In this document: positions 1 to 9,600 of the stretch, in pieces | How positions within the stretch are numbered: position 1 is the first letter of the stretch | Layout: each line of letters begins with the position of its first letter | NCBI RefSeq assembly: GCF_009363435.1 | Contig: NZ_CP045354.1 | Location: 3,252,501 to 3,316,500 of the forward strand | Direction: 5' to 3' | Source of the DNA: Labrenzia sp. THAF82 | GTDB taxonomy: Bacteria > Pseudomonadota > Alphaproteobacteria > Rhizobiales > Stappiaceae | DNA length: 64,000 nt | Notes under the pieces: generated by a model | The model's database searches: none | Told to the model about the DNA's origin: nothing | The model's input: only the letters and a program-made list of their open reading frames with translations | Made by a program: the position numbers and the translations under genes

Positions 1-2321
1 TTCACGCAGCGGACGGTAGTCTCATGGCTGAATACGCCACGCAGCGCCGCATGTTCTTGCCGATCCAGGCCATTCCAGACCGTGTGAAACAGGCTTTTAT
101 CGCCGCGGAAGACAAGAATTTCTATTCTCACATCGGTGTTGACCCTGAGGGCATAGCCCGTGCCGGTGTGCGCTTCGTTCAAAACTACGGTTCTGGGCGG
201 CGCCCGGAAGGGGCCTCCACCATCACGCAGCAGGTCGCGAAGAACTTTCTGTTGTCAGACCTGGTCAGCGAAGAACGCCGCCGCCGCTCAGCTGCCTACG
301 AGCGCAAAGTCAAGGAAGCAATCCTTTCGCTGCGCATCGAACAGGCCTTTACCAAGGACGAGATTCTCGAGCTCTATCTCAACGAAATCTATTTCGGGTT
401 TGGAGCCTATGGCGTAGCTGCCGCTTCATTGATCTATTTCGACAAATCCGTGCACGAGCTCAATTTGGAAGAGATCGCATATATGGCCGCGCTTCCGAAG
501 GGGCCCAGCAACTATCATCCGTATCGCAAAACCGAAGCGGCCATCGCCCGTCGTAATTATGTGCTCGATCGTATGATGGCTGATGGCTATATTTCGACAG
601 CGGAAGGCGAAGAGGCCAAGAAGAAATCGATCGTCGTCAAGCCTCGCGAACGCGGGTCTTTCCTGTTTGCCGCCGAGTATTTCACCGAAGAAGTCCGGCG
701 TGAAGTCGCCGAAATTTTCGGGGACAAGCGTCTTTATGAAGGCGGGCTTTCGGTCAGATCCACTTTGGATCCCGAACTTCAGAAAATGGCGCGCAAATCC
801 CTCATGGATGGCCTGATCGACTTTGACCGCAAACGCGGCAGTTGGGGTGGCCCGGTCGACAAGATTGACCTTGGCGCTGATTGGGGCGTCGACCTGGCCA
901 AAGTGGAACCCTTGAGCGACATCCCGGAATGGCAGCTGGCTGTCGTATTGGAGGCCGGCGGCGACGAAGCGCGTGTCGGCGTTCAGCCGAAACGGTTGGT
1001 AAGCGGCAGTCTTGATGAAGAACGCCAAATCGGACAGCTTTTCCTTGATACAATGAAATGGGCACGGGTCTCCGGTCGTGCGCCGTCCGCTGTTTCGGAT
1101 GTGCTGACACCTGGAGATGTCGTCTACGTGCAGGAAAGCCCGGTTGCGCCGGGAACCTTTGAACTTCGTCAGATCCCCAAGGTCTCCGGCGCGCTTGTGG
1201 CCATGGACCCGTATACGGGCCGTGTTCTCGCGATGGTTGGCGGGTTCAGTTTCGCACAAAGTGAATTTAACAGGGCGACACAGGCCTACCGCCAGCCTGG
1301 ATCCTCGTTCAAGCCGTTCCTTTACGCTGCTGCGCTCGACAATGGCTACACGCCGTCGTCCGTGATCATGGACGCGCCTCTGGAAATCAGTCAGGGACCG
1401 GGGCTCGGCACATGGCGGCCTCAAAACTATGGCGGAAAATTCTACGGCCCATCTACATTGCGTACGGGTATTGAACTGTCCAGAAACGTCATGACCGTGC
1501 GTTTGGCGCAAGATATGGGTATGCCCCTCGTTGCTGAATACGCCAAGCGTTTCGGCATCTATGACAACATGCTTCCCGTTCTGTCGATGTCACTTGGCGC
1601 CGGTGAAACCACCGTGCTGCGTCTGACCACGGCCTACGCAACGATTGCAAATGGTGGCCGGAAAGTGCGTCCAACCCTGATCGACCGGATTCAGGACCGG
1701 TACGGTCGTACCATCTATAAACATGACAGCCGGATCTGTGATGGCTGTACCCAGGACAACTGGGAAGGACAGGGAGAGCCGTCTCTTATAGACAATCGTG
1801 AGCAGGTTCTGGACCCGATGACGGCCTTCCAGATAACGTCCATGATGGAAGGCGTCGTTCAGCGGGGTACAGCAACCTCCGTACGTGCTGTCGGTCGCCC
1901 TGTTGCCGGAAAAACGGGCACCACAAACGACGAAAAAGATGCCTGGTTCATGGGCTTCACGCCTGACCTCGCAGTCGGCGTCTTTGTAGGCTTTGACAAT
2001 CCGAAACCGATGGGCCGTGGCGCGACCGGTGGTCAGGTTTCTGCGCCGATCTTCACGGACTTCGTCAAAAAGGCGCTTGCCGACAAACCGCCAGTGGAAT
2101 TCAGAGTGCCCAAGGGCCTGCAGTTGATTGCTATCAATCGCAGGACCGGACTGAGCGCAGCTGCAGGAACACCTGGAGCGATTCTGGAAGCCTTCAAACC
2201 GGGCATGGCGCCAAACGACAGCTTCTCCGTGATCGATTTCCAGGACTCCATGGGGGTCCCGGCCAATGTTTCACAAGAGGCGCTCGACGCGGTTGCAGGC
2301 GGCACAGGCGGCCTCTACTAA
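1..2321 (+). CDS. mrcA: Penicillin-binding protein 1A, class A (5' end outside window)
   Basis: Bifunctional peptidoglycan glycosyltransferase / DD-transpeptidase anchored in the inner membrane. The reading frame is open to the window edge (codons from base 3 read HAADGSLMAEYA, typical of the segment after the N-terminal membrane anchor), so the true start lies upstream. The GT51 domain shows EDKNFYSHIG with the catalytic Glu, GASTITQQVAKN, and ELYLNEIYFG. The transpeptidase domain shows SSFKPF (nucleophilic Ser codon at 1302), SRN and KTGTTND (Lys codon at 1911). An OB-like insert lies between the domains. It ends 154 bases before prfB, a gene order common in alphaproteobacteria. Confidence 0.96.
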   Translation, partial: HAADGSLMAEYATQRRMFLPIQAIPDRVKQAFIAAEDKNFYSHIGVDPEGIARAGVRFVQNYGSGRRPEGASTITQQVAKNFLLSDLVSEERRRRSAAYERKVKEAILSLRIEQAFTKDEILELYLNEIYFGFGAYGVAAASLIYFDKSVHELNLEEIAYMAALPKGPSNYHPYRKTEAAIARRNYVLDRMMADGYISTAEGEEAKKKSIVVKPRERGSFLFAAEYFTEEVRREVAEIFGDKRLYEGGLSVRSTLDPELQKMARKSLMDGLIDFDRKRGSWGGPVDKIDLGADWGVDLAKVEPLSDIPEWQLAVVLEAGGDEARVGVQPKRLVSGSLDEERQIGQLFLDTMKWARVSGRAPSAVSDVLTPGDVVYVQESPVAPGTFELRQIPKVSGALVAMDPYTGRVLAMVGGFSFAQSEFNRATQAYRQPGSSFKPFLYAAALDNGYTPSSVIMDAPLEISQGPGLGTWRPQNYGGKFYGPSTLRTGIELSRNVMTVRLAQDMGMPLVAEYAKRFGIYDNMLPVLSMSLGAGETTVLRLTTAYATIANGGRKVRPTLIDRIQDRYGRTIYKHDSRICDGCTQDNWEGQGEPSLIDNREQVLDPMTAFQITSMMEGVVQRGTATSVRAVGRPVAGKTGTTNDEKDAWFMGFTPDLAVGVFVGFDNPKPMGRGATGGQVSAPIFTDFVKKALADKPPVEFRVPKGLQLIAINRRTGLSAAAGTPGAILEAFKPGMAPNDSFSVIDFQDSMGVPANVSQEALDAVAGGTGGLY

Positions 2322-2356
2322 CTGACCAAAGCTCCTTTGGTCGCGATGGGACAATG

Positions 2357-2446
2357 GAGACCAGTCAGCCCGGTTTACAGCAGCTGGTCTCACAGGTAAT
2401 GTCCCGCTCCAATTCCCGGCCCGTGTCTCCTCGTCGAGACCGGGCC
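2357..2446 (+). promoter_or_regulatory. Two hairpins in the prfB leader
   Basis: Two inverted repeats fill the mrcA-prfB gap: GAGACCAG (2357-2364) pairs with CTGGTCTC (2384-2391), and GGCCCG/GTCTC (2418-2429) pairs with GAGAC/CGGGCC (2436-2446) around a 6-base loop. Neither is followed by a T tract, so they look more like leader structure than an mrcA terminator. Function unknown. Confidence 0.4.
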
Positions 2447-2475
2447 GCTTCACATAAATTGACGCGAGGTACCCG

Positions 2476-3607
2476 ATGCGCGCCGAAATGGAAGCGATCG
2501 TCGATGAAATCAAGCAGGCCATAAGCCTGCTGAGGAGGCATCTTTGACTGGGACAATGCACTTGTCCGCCTGGAGGAACTGAACGCTCTTTCCGAAGATC
2601 CAGAGCTGTGGAACGAACCGAGCCGGGCTCAGAAGCTCATGCGGGAACGGCAGCAGCTCGACGACGGCATCAACGGTGTCAAGGGACTAGAGCAGGACTT
2701 GGCCGACAATGTCGAGTTCATCGAACTCGGCGAGATGGAAGACGACAAGTCTGTTGTTGAAGATGCCGAAGAGGCGCTTCGTGGCCTGAAAGACAAGGTC
2801 AACGAGCTGCAGCTGCAATCATTGCTGTCCGGTGAAGCCGATGCCAACGATACCTATCTGGAGATCAATTCCGGGGCAGGTGGCACGGAAAGCCAGGACT
2901 GGGCGTCCATGTTGCTCAGGATGTACAGACGTTGGGCTGAAAAACACGGTTTCAAGGTAGAAATACTTGAATACCATGATGGTGAAGAAGCCGGCATCAA
3001 ATCCGCGACACTCCTCATCAAGGGAGAGAATGCCTACGGTTGGATGAAGACGGAATCTGGTGTTCACCGGCTGGTTCGAATCTCGCCCTATGACAGCAAC
3101 GCGCGTCGGCACACAAGCTTTTCGAGCGCTTGGGTCTATCCGGTGATCGATGATTCCATCGAAATTGACGTTAACGAAAGCGATTGCCGTATCGACACCT
3201 ACCGGGCTTCCGGTGCAGGCGGACAGCATGTCAACACAACGGATTCAGCCGTGCGCATTACGCACCAGCCGACCGGAATTGTCGTTCAATGCCAGTCAGA
3301 GCGTTCACAGCACAAGAACCGGGCAACGGCTTGGGGCATGCTTAAGGCGCGCCTCTATGAGGCAGAGCTGAAAAAACGCGAGGAAGCTGCCAGCGCTGAA
3401 GCTGCGTCCAAGACCGACATTGGTTGGGGTCACCAGATCAGATCCTACGTGCTTCAACCCTATCAGCTTGTGAAGGATCTTCGCACCGGTGTTGAAAGCA
3501 CTTCACCGGGTGATGTCCTGGATGGAGACCTTGACTGCTTTATGGAAGCGGCGTTGGCGCAGCGAGTCTTCGGAGGAGAACCGGTTGAGGTCGAGGACGT
3601 CGAATAG
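2476..3607 (+). CDS. prfB: Peptide chain release factor 2, with programmed +1 frameshift
   Basis: RF2 reads UGA and UAA stop codons and triggers peptide release on the ribosome. Translation starts at ATG 2476, reads 23 codons to an in-frame TGA at 2545-2547, and must shift +1 at CTT-TGA-C to continue from GAC at 2546. The site has the classic signals: AGGAGG at 2533-2538, three bases, then CTTTGAC. The full product is about 376 residues, normal for RF2. The long second frame carries GAGGQHVN (peptidyl transferase GGQ) and, for stop recognition, SPY (codons 3083-3091) where E. coli has SPF. The gene looks autoregulated by RF2 supply. A tool that ignores the shift would call it truncated, with a false start at 2639. 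Confidence 0.95.
2533..2548 (+). promoter_or_regulatory. RF2 programmed frameshift site
   Basis: AGGAGG, CAT, CTT, TGA, C: internal Shine-Dalgarno three bases before the CTT-TGA slip codons. This matches the conserved prfB autoregulatory frameshift signal. Confidence 0.93.
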
Positions 3608-3629
3608 TCCCGAAAACTATTGAAACAGT

Positions 3630-3652
3630 CGGGGCCCCAGTGGCCCCGTTTT
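3630..3652 (+). terminator. Intrinsic terminator after prfB
   Basis: CGGGGCC (3630-3636), 5-base loop, GGCCCCG (3642-3648), then TTTT. It lies between convergent prfB and the M23 peptidase gene. Confidence 0.85.
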
Positions 3653-3654
3653 GC

Positions 3655-5013
3655 TTAGAGCGACAGTGCCGTCAATTTTTCGCCTGCAGCCAGGAACGAG
3701 GCCGGATTGTTGGGCTTTTCATTGCGGCGAATCTCATAGTGCAGATGAGGGCCTGTTGATCGACCTGTAGAACCGATATTTCCAATCAGGTCGCCCGCCA
3801 GCACATGATCGCCCTCAGAGACGCGAATGCGGCTGAGATGCGCATAACGGGTCACGAACCCGTTAGCGTGTCGGATCTCCACCATTTTGCCGTATCCACC
3901 TTGCCATTTGGCGCTCAGGATCGTTCCCGGCGCCGTCGAATAGACGCGGGAACCATAGGGTGCCTTGAAGTCTGTACCGGTGTGCATTGCAAGTCGGCCA
4001 AGGAAAGGATCGACACGAGGTCCATAGCTGCTGGAAACTGACCCGTTTTTAATCGGACGTTTGACGGGGAGCCGTAGTGCAGTGAATTTTATTCGCCGCA
4101 ACGCGTCTAAGGCATTGCTGGCACGTTCTATTCTTTGTGGGAAGTTCTCATCGGTTATGGGCAGGAATGGGCCGCCGACGGATGTCTTTTTGCGCAACGC
4201 TGTGTTTACGGAAGGTGCTATCTTCCGGGTGATGTCGAGAATATCGTTGATCCGACCTTCAGTCGCGACCGTGATCGCATCAATCGCTGCAGTGCTTTCG
4301 ACATCCATCGCCGAGATGTCAGCCTTCACCGCATCGAGAGCAGTTTGCTTCTCAGAGTTTTTTTTTTCGTCGAGCAGCTCGGCGTTGGCGCCATCGACCG
4401 GTTGTTGCAGGATTGTGAGTGGGTCGACACTCCTGCTCGTACCGTCGCGAAGACCAAGTGCCTTTACCGGCTCATCGATCAGTTCACTTTCGCCACCGAT
4501 CGCAGATTTGTCATGCGTATCAGCTGCTGCAAGGCCACGGCCGTCCAGACTGGGCTTTTGAGGCGGCAGCGGTTTGTCACTGCTGAGATAGATGCCTGCA
4601 TTTTCAGCCCGCGCAACAAGATCAGCAACAATAGCATGACGCTGATTGAGATCCTGCTGCCTGCGCAGCACGTCCATGACCTGAATTTCAACCGATTCCC
4701 GATCAACCATCTGCCGGCTGTTCAGGTTTTCAATTTCGGCACGCAGGCGATCGATGTGATCCTGGTACTCAAGGACAAGTTCAGTGCGCTCAGCGCTTGC
4801 TTCCGCCATCATGTCGTTGCGCAGAAGATAGTAACCGACTGTCCCAACCACTGCGAGCGTGGCTGTTACACAGGCGATAGCGCCGCAGACAAGGTGAGCG
4901 GGACGCACCGTATATGTGGTTGTCTTGGCGTTTTTCCCCAAGGGCGCATGATGGGCTGCTGCCCTTTGGTTTGGGTATGTCCGCGTCTTTTCTCGGCGCT
5001 GTTGCATGGTCAC
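3655..5013 (-). CDS. M23 family metallopeptidase, membrane anchored
   Basis: Predicted murein endopeptidase of the LytM/M23 type acting in the periplasm. The 452-residue protein has a basic cytoplasmic N-terminus, one membrane helix around residues 41-65, a coiled coil around 70-125, a polar linker and a C-terminal M23 domain. The zinc ligands are intact: H344 and D348 (HTGTD) and H425 of HLH (423-425), plus H392 in RYAHL, so it should be an active enzyme rather than a LytM activator. The start is GTG 5013, or ATG 5007 two codons later. It is convergent with prfB and follows the DUF455 gene on the same strand after about 85 bases. Confidence 0.88.
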   Translation of the reverse strand: MTMQQRREKTRTYPNQRAAAHHAPLGKNAKTTTYTVRPAHLVCGAIACVTATLAVVGTVGYYLLRNDMMAEASAERTELVLEYQDHIDRLRAEIENLNSRQMVDRESVEIQVMDVLRRQQDLNQRHAIVADLVARAENAGIYLSSDKPLPPQKPSLDGRGLAAADTHDKSAIGGESELIDEPVKALGLRDGTSRSVDPLTILQQPVDGANAELLDEKKNSEKQTALDAVKADISAMDVESTAAIDAITVATEGRINDILDITRKIAPSVNTALRKKTSVGGPFLPITDENFPQRIERASNALDALRRIKFTALRLPVKRPIKNGSVSSSYGPRVDPFLGRLAMHTGTDFKAPYGSRVYSTAPGTILSAKWQGGYGKMVEIRHANGFVTRYAHLSRIRVSEGDHVLAGDLIGNIGSTGRSTGPHLHYEIRRNEKPNNPASFLAAGEKLTALSL

Positions 5014-5097
5014 TCAGTCACTGCCTGCATTCTGCAAAAGAACTGAGTGTGATTAGAATTTGGTAAGGTTAATAAATCGTCTTCAAAGGGGGTGAAA

Positions 5098-5934
5098 TTA
5101 CCCGACAAGAGGCGCCAATGGCTTGTAAAACCCAGGGGTTAGGCCAGCTTCCGAGCGCGCACGATCGTTAAAAGGTGGTTTCAGAGCTCCGCGGAAGTGT
5201 CGCCGAACATAAGCATGGAATGCCGGTTCAGCTCTGATTCCCTGTCGATCGCATAAGAATCGGAACCATTTCGCTCCAAATGCAACGTGATTCTTTTCGT
5301 CCCGGTAGATGATATCCAGGCACTTCGCAGTGTCTTCGTCACCAATCTGACGGGCCTTTTCGATCATTGGAGGTGTGATATCGAGACCCCGGGCCTCCAG
5401 AACAAGGGGAATGATCGCCAATCTGGCAGCCAGGTCGTGTCCGGTGTCTTGCGCTGCCTGCCAGAGACCATCGTGCGCAGGCAGGTCGCCGTAGGTGGCA
5501 TCCAATCGTGACAGCCTGTCTTGGAGCATTGCAAAATGCTTTGCTTCCTCCAGTCCGACACGGACCCAGTCGTCATAATAGGATCTGGGTAGTCGTACAT
5601 AAGCAAAGCGCCCGATAAGGTCCCAGGTCAAATCAACGGCATTCAACTCGATATGTGCAAGCGAATGGATGAGCGCCAGTCTGCCGGCCTTGCCGGTAAG
5701 GCTTCGCTTGGGCATGTCGCGCGGCGCCAGGAGTGTTGGGTTCGGCGGACGGCCTGGCCGTTCCGGCATGTCACCGTCCTTTGAAAGCGACCCCAAAGCC
5801 AGGCTTCTTTGAAACCAGGCTTTGGACACGCCGTAAGCGAGCCGAACCTTTTCGCTTGTCTCTTGAGCTGCGACAATCGCACGCGCACCGGCTACGAGGC
5901 TTTCAGGGATGTCTGGTTTTTCCGTAGTCGGCAT
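5098..5934 (-). CDS. DUF455 family ferritin-like protein
   Basis: About 278 residues with the ferritin-like helical pattern of DUF455 proteins: HIELNAVDL, EEAKHF and RDEKNHV hold the Glu/His residues expected to bind a di-metal centre. The molecular function of the family is not established; some members are linked to tRNA hydroxylation (MiaE-like fold), which is only a fold-level hint. ATG 5934 is preferred because AAGG lies about 8 bases before it and it starts just after the bcp stop (5942). An in-frame start at 5979 would overlap bcp by 38 bases. Likely co-transcribed with bcp. Confidence 0.83.
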   Translation of the reverse strand: MPTTEKPDIPESLVAGARAIVAAQETSEKVRLAYGVSKAWFQRSLALGSLSKDGDMPERPGRPPNPTLLAPRDMPKRSLTGKAGRLALIHSLAHIELNAVDLTWDLIGRFAYVRLPRSYYDDWVRVGLEEAKHFAMLQDRLSRLDATYGDLPAHDGLWQAAQDTGHDLAARLAIIPLVLEARGLDITPPMIEKARQIGDEDTAKCLDIIYRDEKNHVAFGAKWFRFLCDRQGIRAEPAFHAYVRRHFRGALKPPFNDRARSEAGLTPGFYKPLAPLVG

Positions 5935-5941
5935 GCTTACC

Positions 5942-6409
5942 TTAGAGTGTGCCTGCTGCTTCAAGAACGGCCTCGGCATGCCCGGGCACTTTCACTTTCC
6001 GCCAGATTTGAGCGATTTTTCCCTCTGCGTCTATCAAAAACGTGGCTCGCTCTACACCCATGTATTTCTTGCCATACATGGATTTCTCCACCCAGACACC
6101 AAAACTTTCTGCTGTTTGTGTATCGGTATCGGCCCCAAGTCTGACCGCGAGGTTGTGTTTGGCAATGAAGTTGTCGTGTTTCTTGGCGGAATCGGGTGAA
6201 ATTCCGATGATGGTTATTCCGAGGTTCTTGAAGGCTTCCATGTTTTCAGAGAAGGCAATTGCCTCCTTTGTGCAGCCTGGTGTGTTGTCCTTGGGATAAA
6301 AATAGACCACCACGGGTTTCCCTTTCAGGGAACTTAGTGAGACCCGACCGCCACCATCGCTCTCCAGATCAAAGTCAGGTGCTGCATCGCCAATGGTCAA
6401 ATCACCCAT
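5942..6409 (-). CDS. bcp: Thioredoxin-dependent peroxiredoxin, BCP type
   Basis: A 155-residue cytoplasmic peroxiredoxin that reduces hydrogen peroxide and organic peroxides. The peroxidatic cysteine is C46 in TPGCTKEA. In E. coli BCP a resolving Cys sits five residues later; here that position is Ile51 (TKEAIAF), and no other Cys is visible, so this is a 1-Cys-type BCP needing an external thiol for resolution. A strong Shine-Dalgarno (GGAAGG) lies before ATG 6409. The next gene on the same strand (DUF455) starts within 10 bases of its stop, suggesting an operon. Confidence 0.94.
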   Translation of the reverse strand: MGDLTIGDAAPDFDLESDGGGRVSLSSLKGKPVVVYFYPKDNTPGCTKEAIAFSENMEAFKNLGITIIGISPDSAKKHDNFIAKHNLAVRLGADTDTQTAESFGVWVEKSMYGKKYMGVERATFLIDAEGKIAQIWRKVKVPGHAEAVLEAAGTL

Positions 6410-6610
6410 ATTGCCTTCCTTCCGTCAAAGTTTGTGCGTTAATGCCCGAATCCGCCAGTTCGCGGGATCGCGGCTGTCGCTTTTGTCAAAGAGTTCGCAG
6501 TATCATAGGTCGCTCGGCGACTCGTTCAATGCTGCGCGGGAGCAAGCCAGATCTTGTTCCAGGAAACACTGGATCGCCTGACTGATACGCACAGGCTTTA
6601 GAATGGATTT

Positions 6611-9600
6611 GTGGAGTTGCCAACCAAAGGCGGAGCGACAGAGCTGAAAGAGCCGGGTAAAGCCAGGCCCAAACGGAAGCGACTACGTTACTTCGTCGCT
6701 TTCCTTCTCGTCTGCTTGGTTGCGGCGACTATCGCCGTGTTTGCGTCTGGGCCAGTTCGCGTGCCTATGCTGGGAAGCCTGTTGGCAATGCAAGGGACAC
6801 GTGGTCCGGTCACGCTTTCCGTCGACGGTGCGAGCCTTGATTTCACCGCGCGTGACGGCATCAACATTATCCTTGAAGGTGCAGAGGCCAGTATCAGTGG
6901 CCCCTCGGCTGTCACACTACGCCTTCCCAAACTGACCGCGCCGCTTAACAGGGATGCGCTGTTCTCGGGCAAAGTCCATTTCTCTTCCCTGATTCTCGAT
7001 CAACCGCACGTCGAAATCGAGCTGAAAGGCGGTCCGGCAAAGATACCGGAAATCGGTCCTCTTATGGAGGCGGTTGATCGGGTTAGCGACGTTGTCGATG
7101 ATCAGTTCGCGCGCAGAGCGCTGAAGTTTGTCAGTGTCACGGATGCATCGGTTGAACTGTCCGGGGCGACCAAGCGAAAGTTCACAGGCATTGACGCCAA
7201 TGTGTTCAGGGGAAGTAACCGTGCGATCCGCGCTTTTGCAAAGGTATCGGGTGGTGTTTCCACCTGGCGGATGGAACTTGCACGCAGCGCCCCCGAGGGG
7301 GGAGCAGAGAAGAGCATAGGCGTTGTGGTCAACGGTATCACTCTCGCAGAACTCCTTGGACCCAATGCCACACCGCAATACGGCAAGGGCTTCGGGTTAC
7401 CGGCTTCGGCCAAAATTGAAAGTCGATTGGATGCGGAAGGAGAGTTTCTTTCAGCAAACGCGGTCGCGCGGGTCCGAAATGGCTGGTTTCAAATGGGAAG
7501 GACATTGGTTGCATTTGATGATGCAGCTTTATCACTTCTGTTTAAAAAGTCCGGCCAACCTATTGAAATAACAAAATCTCATATCATTCGAGGCAATAGT
7601 CGAATCTTTTTCACCGGTGCGTTGGAGCCCGGTCTCGGTGGCGGGCGCGAATGGGGCATCAAGCTGGATGCGGAGCATCCTCAATTCGGTTCGGCCGACA
7701 TTCGCGAAGTGCCTCATATGCTTGATGGGGTTCAGGTGAGAGCGCGCTTTGACCCGCAAGACCGGCTTTTGTCGATAGATCGCTTTACCGCGCGTTCCGG
7801 AAAGGCGGTTGTTCATGGCGTGGCCGTTCTCGAGATAACCTCTAAGGGGCCTTATCTGGCACTTGCCGCTGAGGGCGAGCAGATCCCAATCGCCGTGGCC
7901 AAACAGCTTTGGCCAATAACACTCGTTCCACCTGCGCGGCGCTGGATCATCGACAGAATAACCGGCGGGAAAATTGAAAAGGTCTCCTATACCGGCGCCA
8001 TCCGTCCACCTGCATTCAACCATCGTGATCCGGACCCAGGTTGGTCCGGCGACGACATGCGTCTTGACATGACTTTTTCCGGTGGGTCCGTCACGCCCAT
8101 TGGAGAAGTTCCAGAGATAAAGGGGCTTGCGGGGACGCTGACCGTTCAGGACGAAACGCTCACTGTTTCAGCAACCGATGGCTTTGCGACGACCCCCGAT
8201 GGCGGCGAAATTGTTTTGCCAGAGGGTGTCTTCAATATTTTCAACTTGCCCCTCCGACACGGAAAGCTTGCCCAGATTACGACGAAGCTGCAAGGCGAGG
8301 CCAAGGATCTGGGCGAGGTTGTCGATAGCGCTCCCTTTAGAGTGCTTGAACGTGCCGGATTGAAAAACGATGGTGTCAGCGGTCAGGGCGAACTCGACGT
8401 AACGGCAACTTTTCCGCTTGGAAAACCCGTCGATATTGTCGATCTCGATTGGCGAGCTACGGGCGAGTTGGAGAATTTCACCGATAAAAACCCGATATTG
8501 GGGCACACCGTTGCAGATGCAGATGTGTCAATTGATGCGAACAAGCAGCAGGTCGCGATAACGGGGAGGGGCAAGCTGGACGGCCTGCAGGCCGATATCG
8601 ACCTCGTCGTTCCCCTTGGCGAAAACGGAGTTGCCGGCAAACAAGACGTGATCGTCTCCACCACTGCCGCCCAATTGAAAGACAAAGGAATTGATCTGAC
8701 AGCGTTTCTGGACGGACCCATGACGCTGAATGTCACCCGGGCAGAGGACGCACAGGACTTTGTGATCGACCTGAAACCTACGGACGTGCGCTTGCTGGCA
8801 CTTGGATGGCATAAGGCCAATGGCGTTCCGGCAACCGCCTCGTTCAGGCTCGTGGAGACGGAAACTTCTCGCAAAATCGAAAACTTCAAGCTTACGTCTG
8901 AAGGTGTCAACGTCACCGGGAATATGAACCTGTCGGCAGATGGAGACCTCGTTACTGCGTCGTTTGATACTTTTCAGTTGCGACCGGGAGATGATGTGGA
9001 AGTCGACATACAGCGCGCTTCTGGTGGTCGGTACGACATCATTTTTGCGGGTGCTGCGTTCGACGGTCGTGGACTCATTCGCAGCATTCGTAGTCCCGGT
9101 GGAAGTAAGGGAGCGGGTGACTTCGAAGATGGCGCGAGAATCTCCGCTACGATTGATCGCGTCACAGGCTTCAACGGTCAAAGTATCTCAGGCTTTGCCG
9201 GGCAGATCGAGACCGGAAGCAAAGGATTGGTGTCGGCTGATCTGGGCGGACTGATGAACGGAAACTCCGGTTTTGAATTCTCTGTGACACCGCAGAACGG
9301 ATCGCAGACTGCCAACGGAAACTTTGCCGATACCGGAGCAACACTTCGCTTCCTGGATCTTTACGAGCGTATGCAGGGCGGCAATGGCACCGTGAATGTT
9401 GCCATGGCCGATGAAGACAGTTGGGTCGGTGACTTCAATGTTCGAAGCCTGAAAATTACCGAAGACCCGGCGATCAAACGCATTCGGGAGCGTGATCGAA
9501 ATGGGTTAAACCCGGACGGTTCGGTTACCAATCGGCGGGAGGTTGATGGAACGGCGAGTTTCGATACACTCGATATCAGTTTCACGCGCGACGGCGACTT

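Noticed and set aside
426-1511. Long minus-strand ORF inside mrcA
   Set aside because: Antisense to a strongly conserved gene, low-complexity translation, no ribosome binding site or family features.
2476-2639. prfB as a pseudogene because of an in-frame TGA at 2545
   Set aside because: The stop lies within a complete RF2 frameshift signal and the downstream frame is intact, so it is regulation, not decay.
5050-5075. CtrA-like TTAACC half-site upstream of the M23 peptidase gene
   Set aside because: Only one half matches; the second TTAA of TTAA-N7-TTAA is absent.
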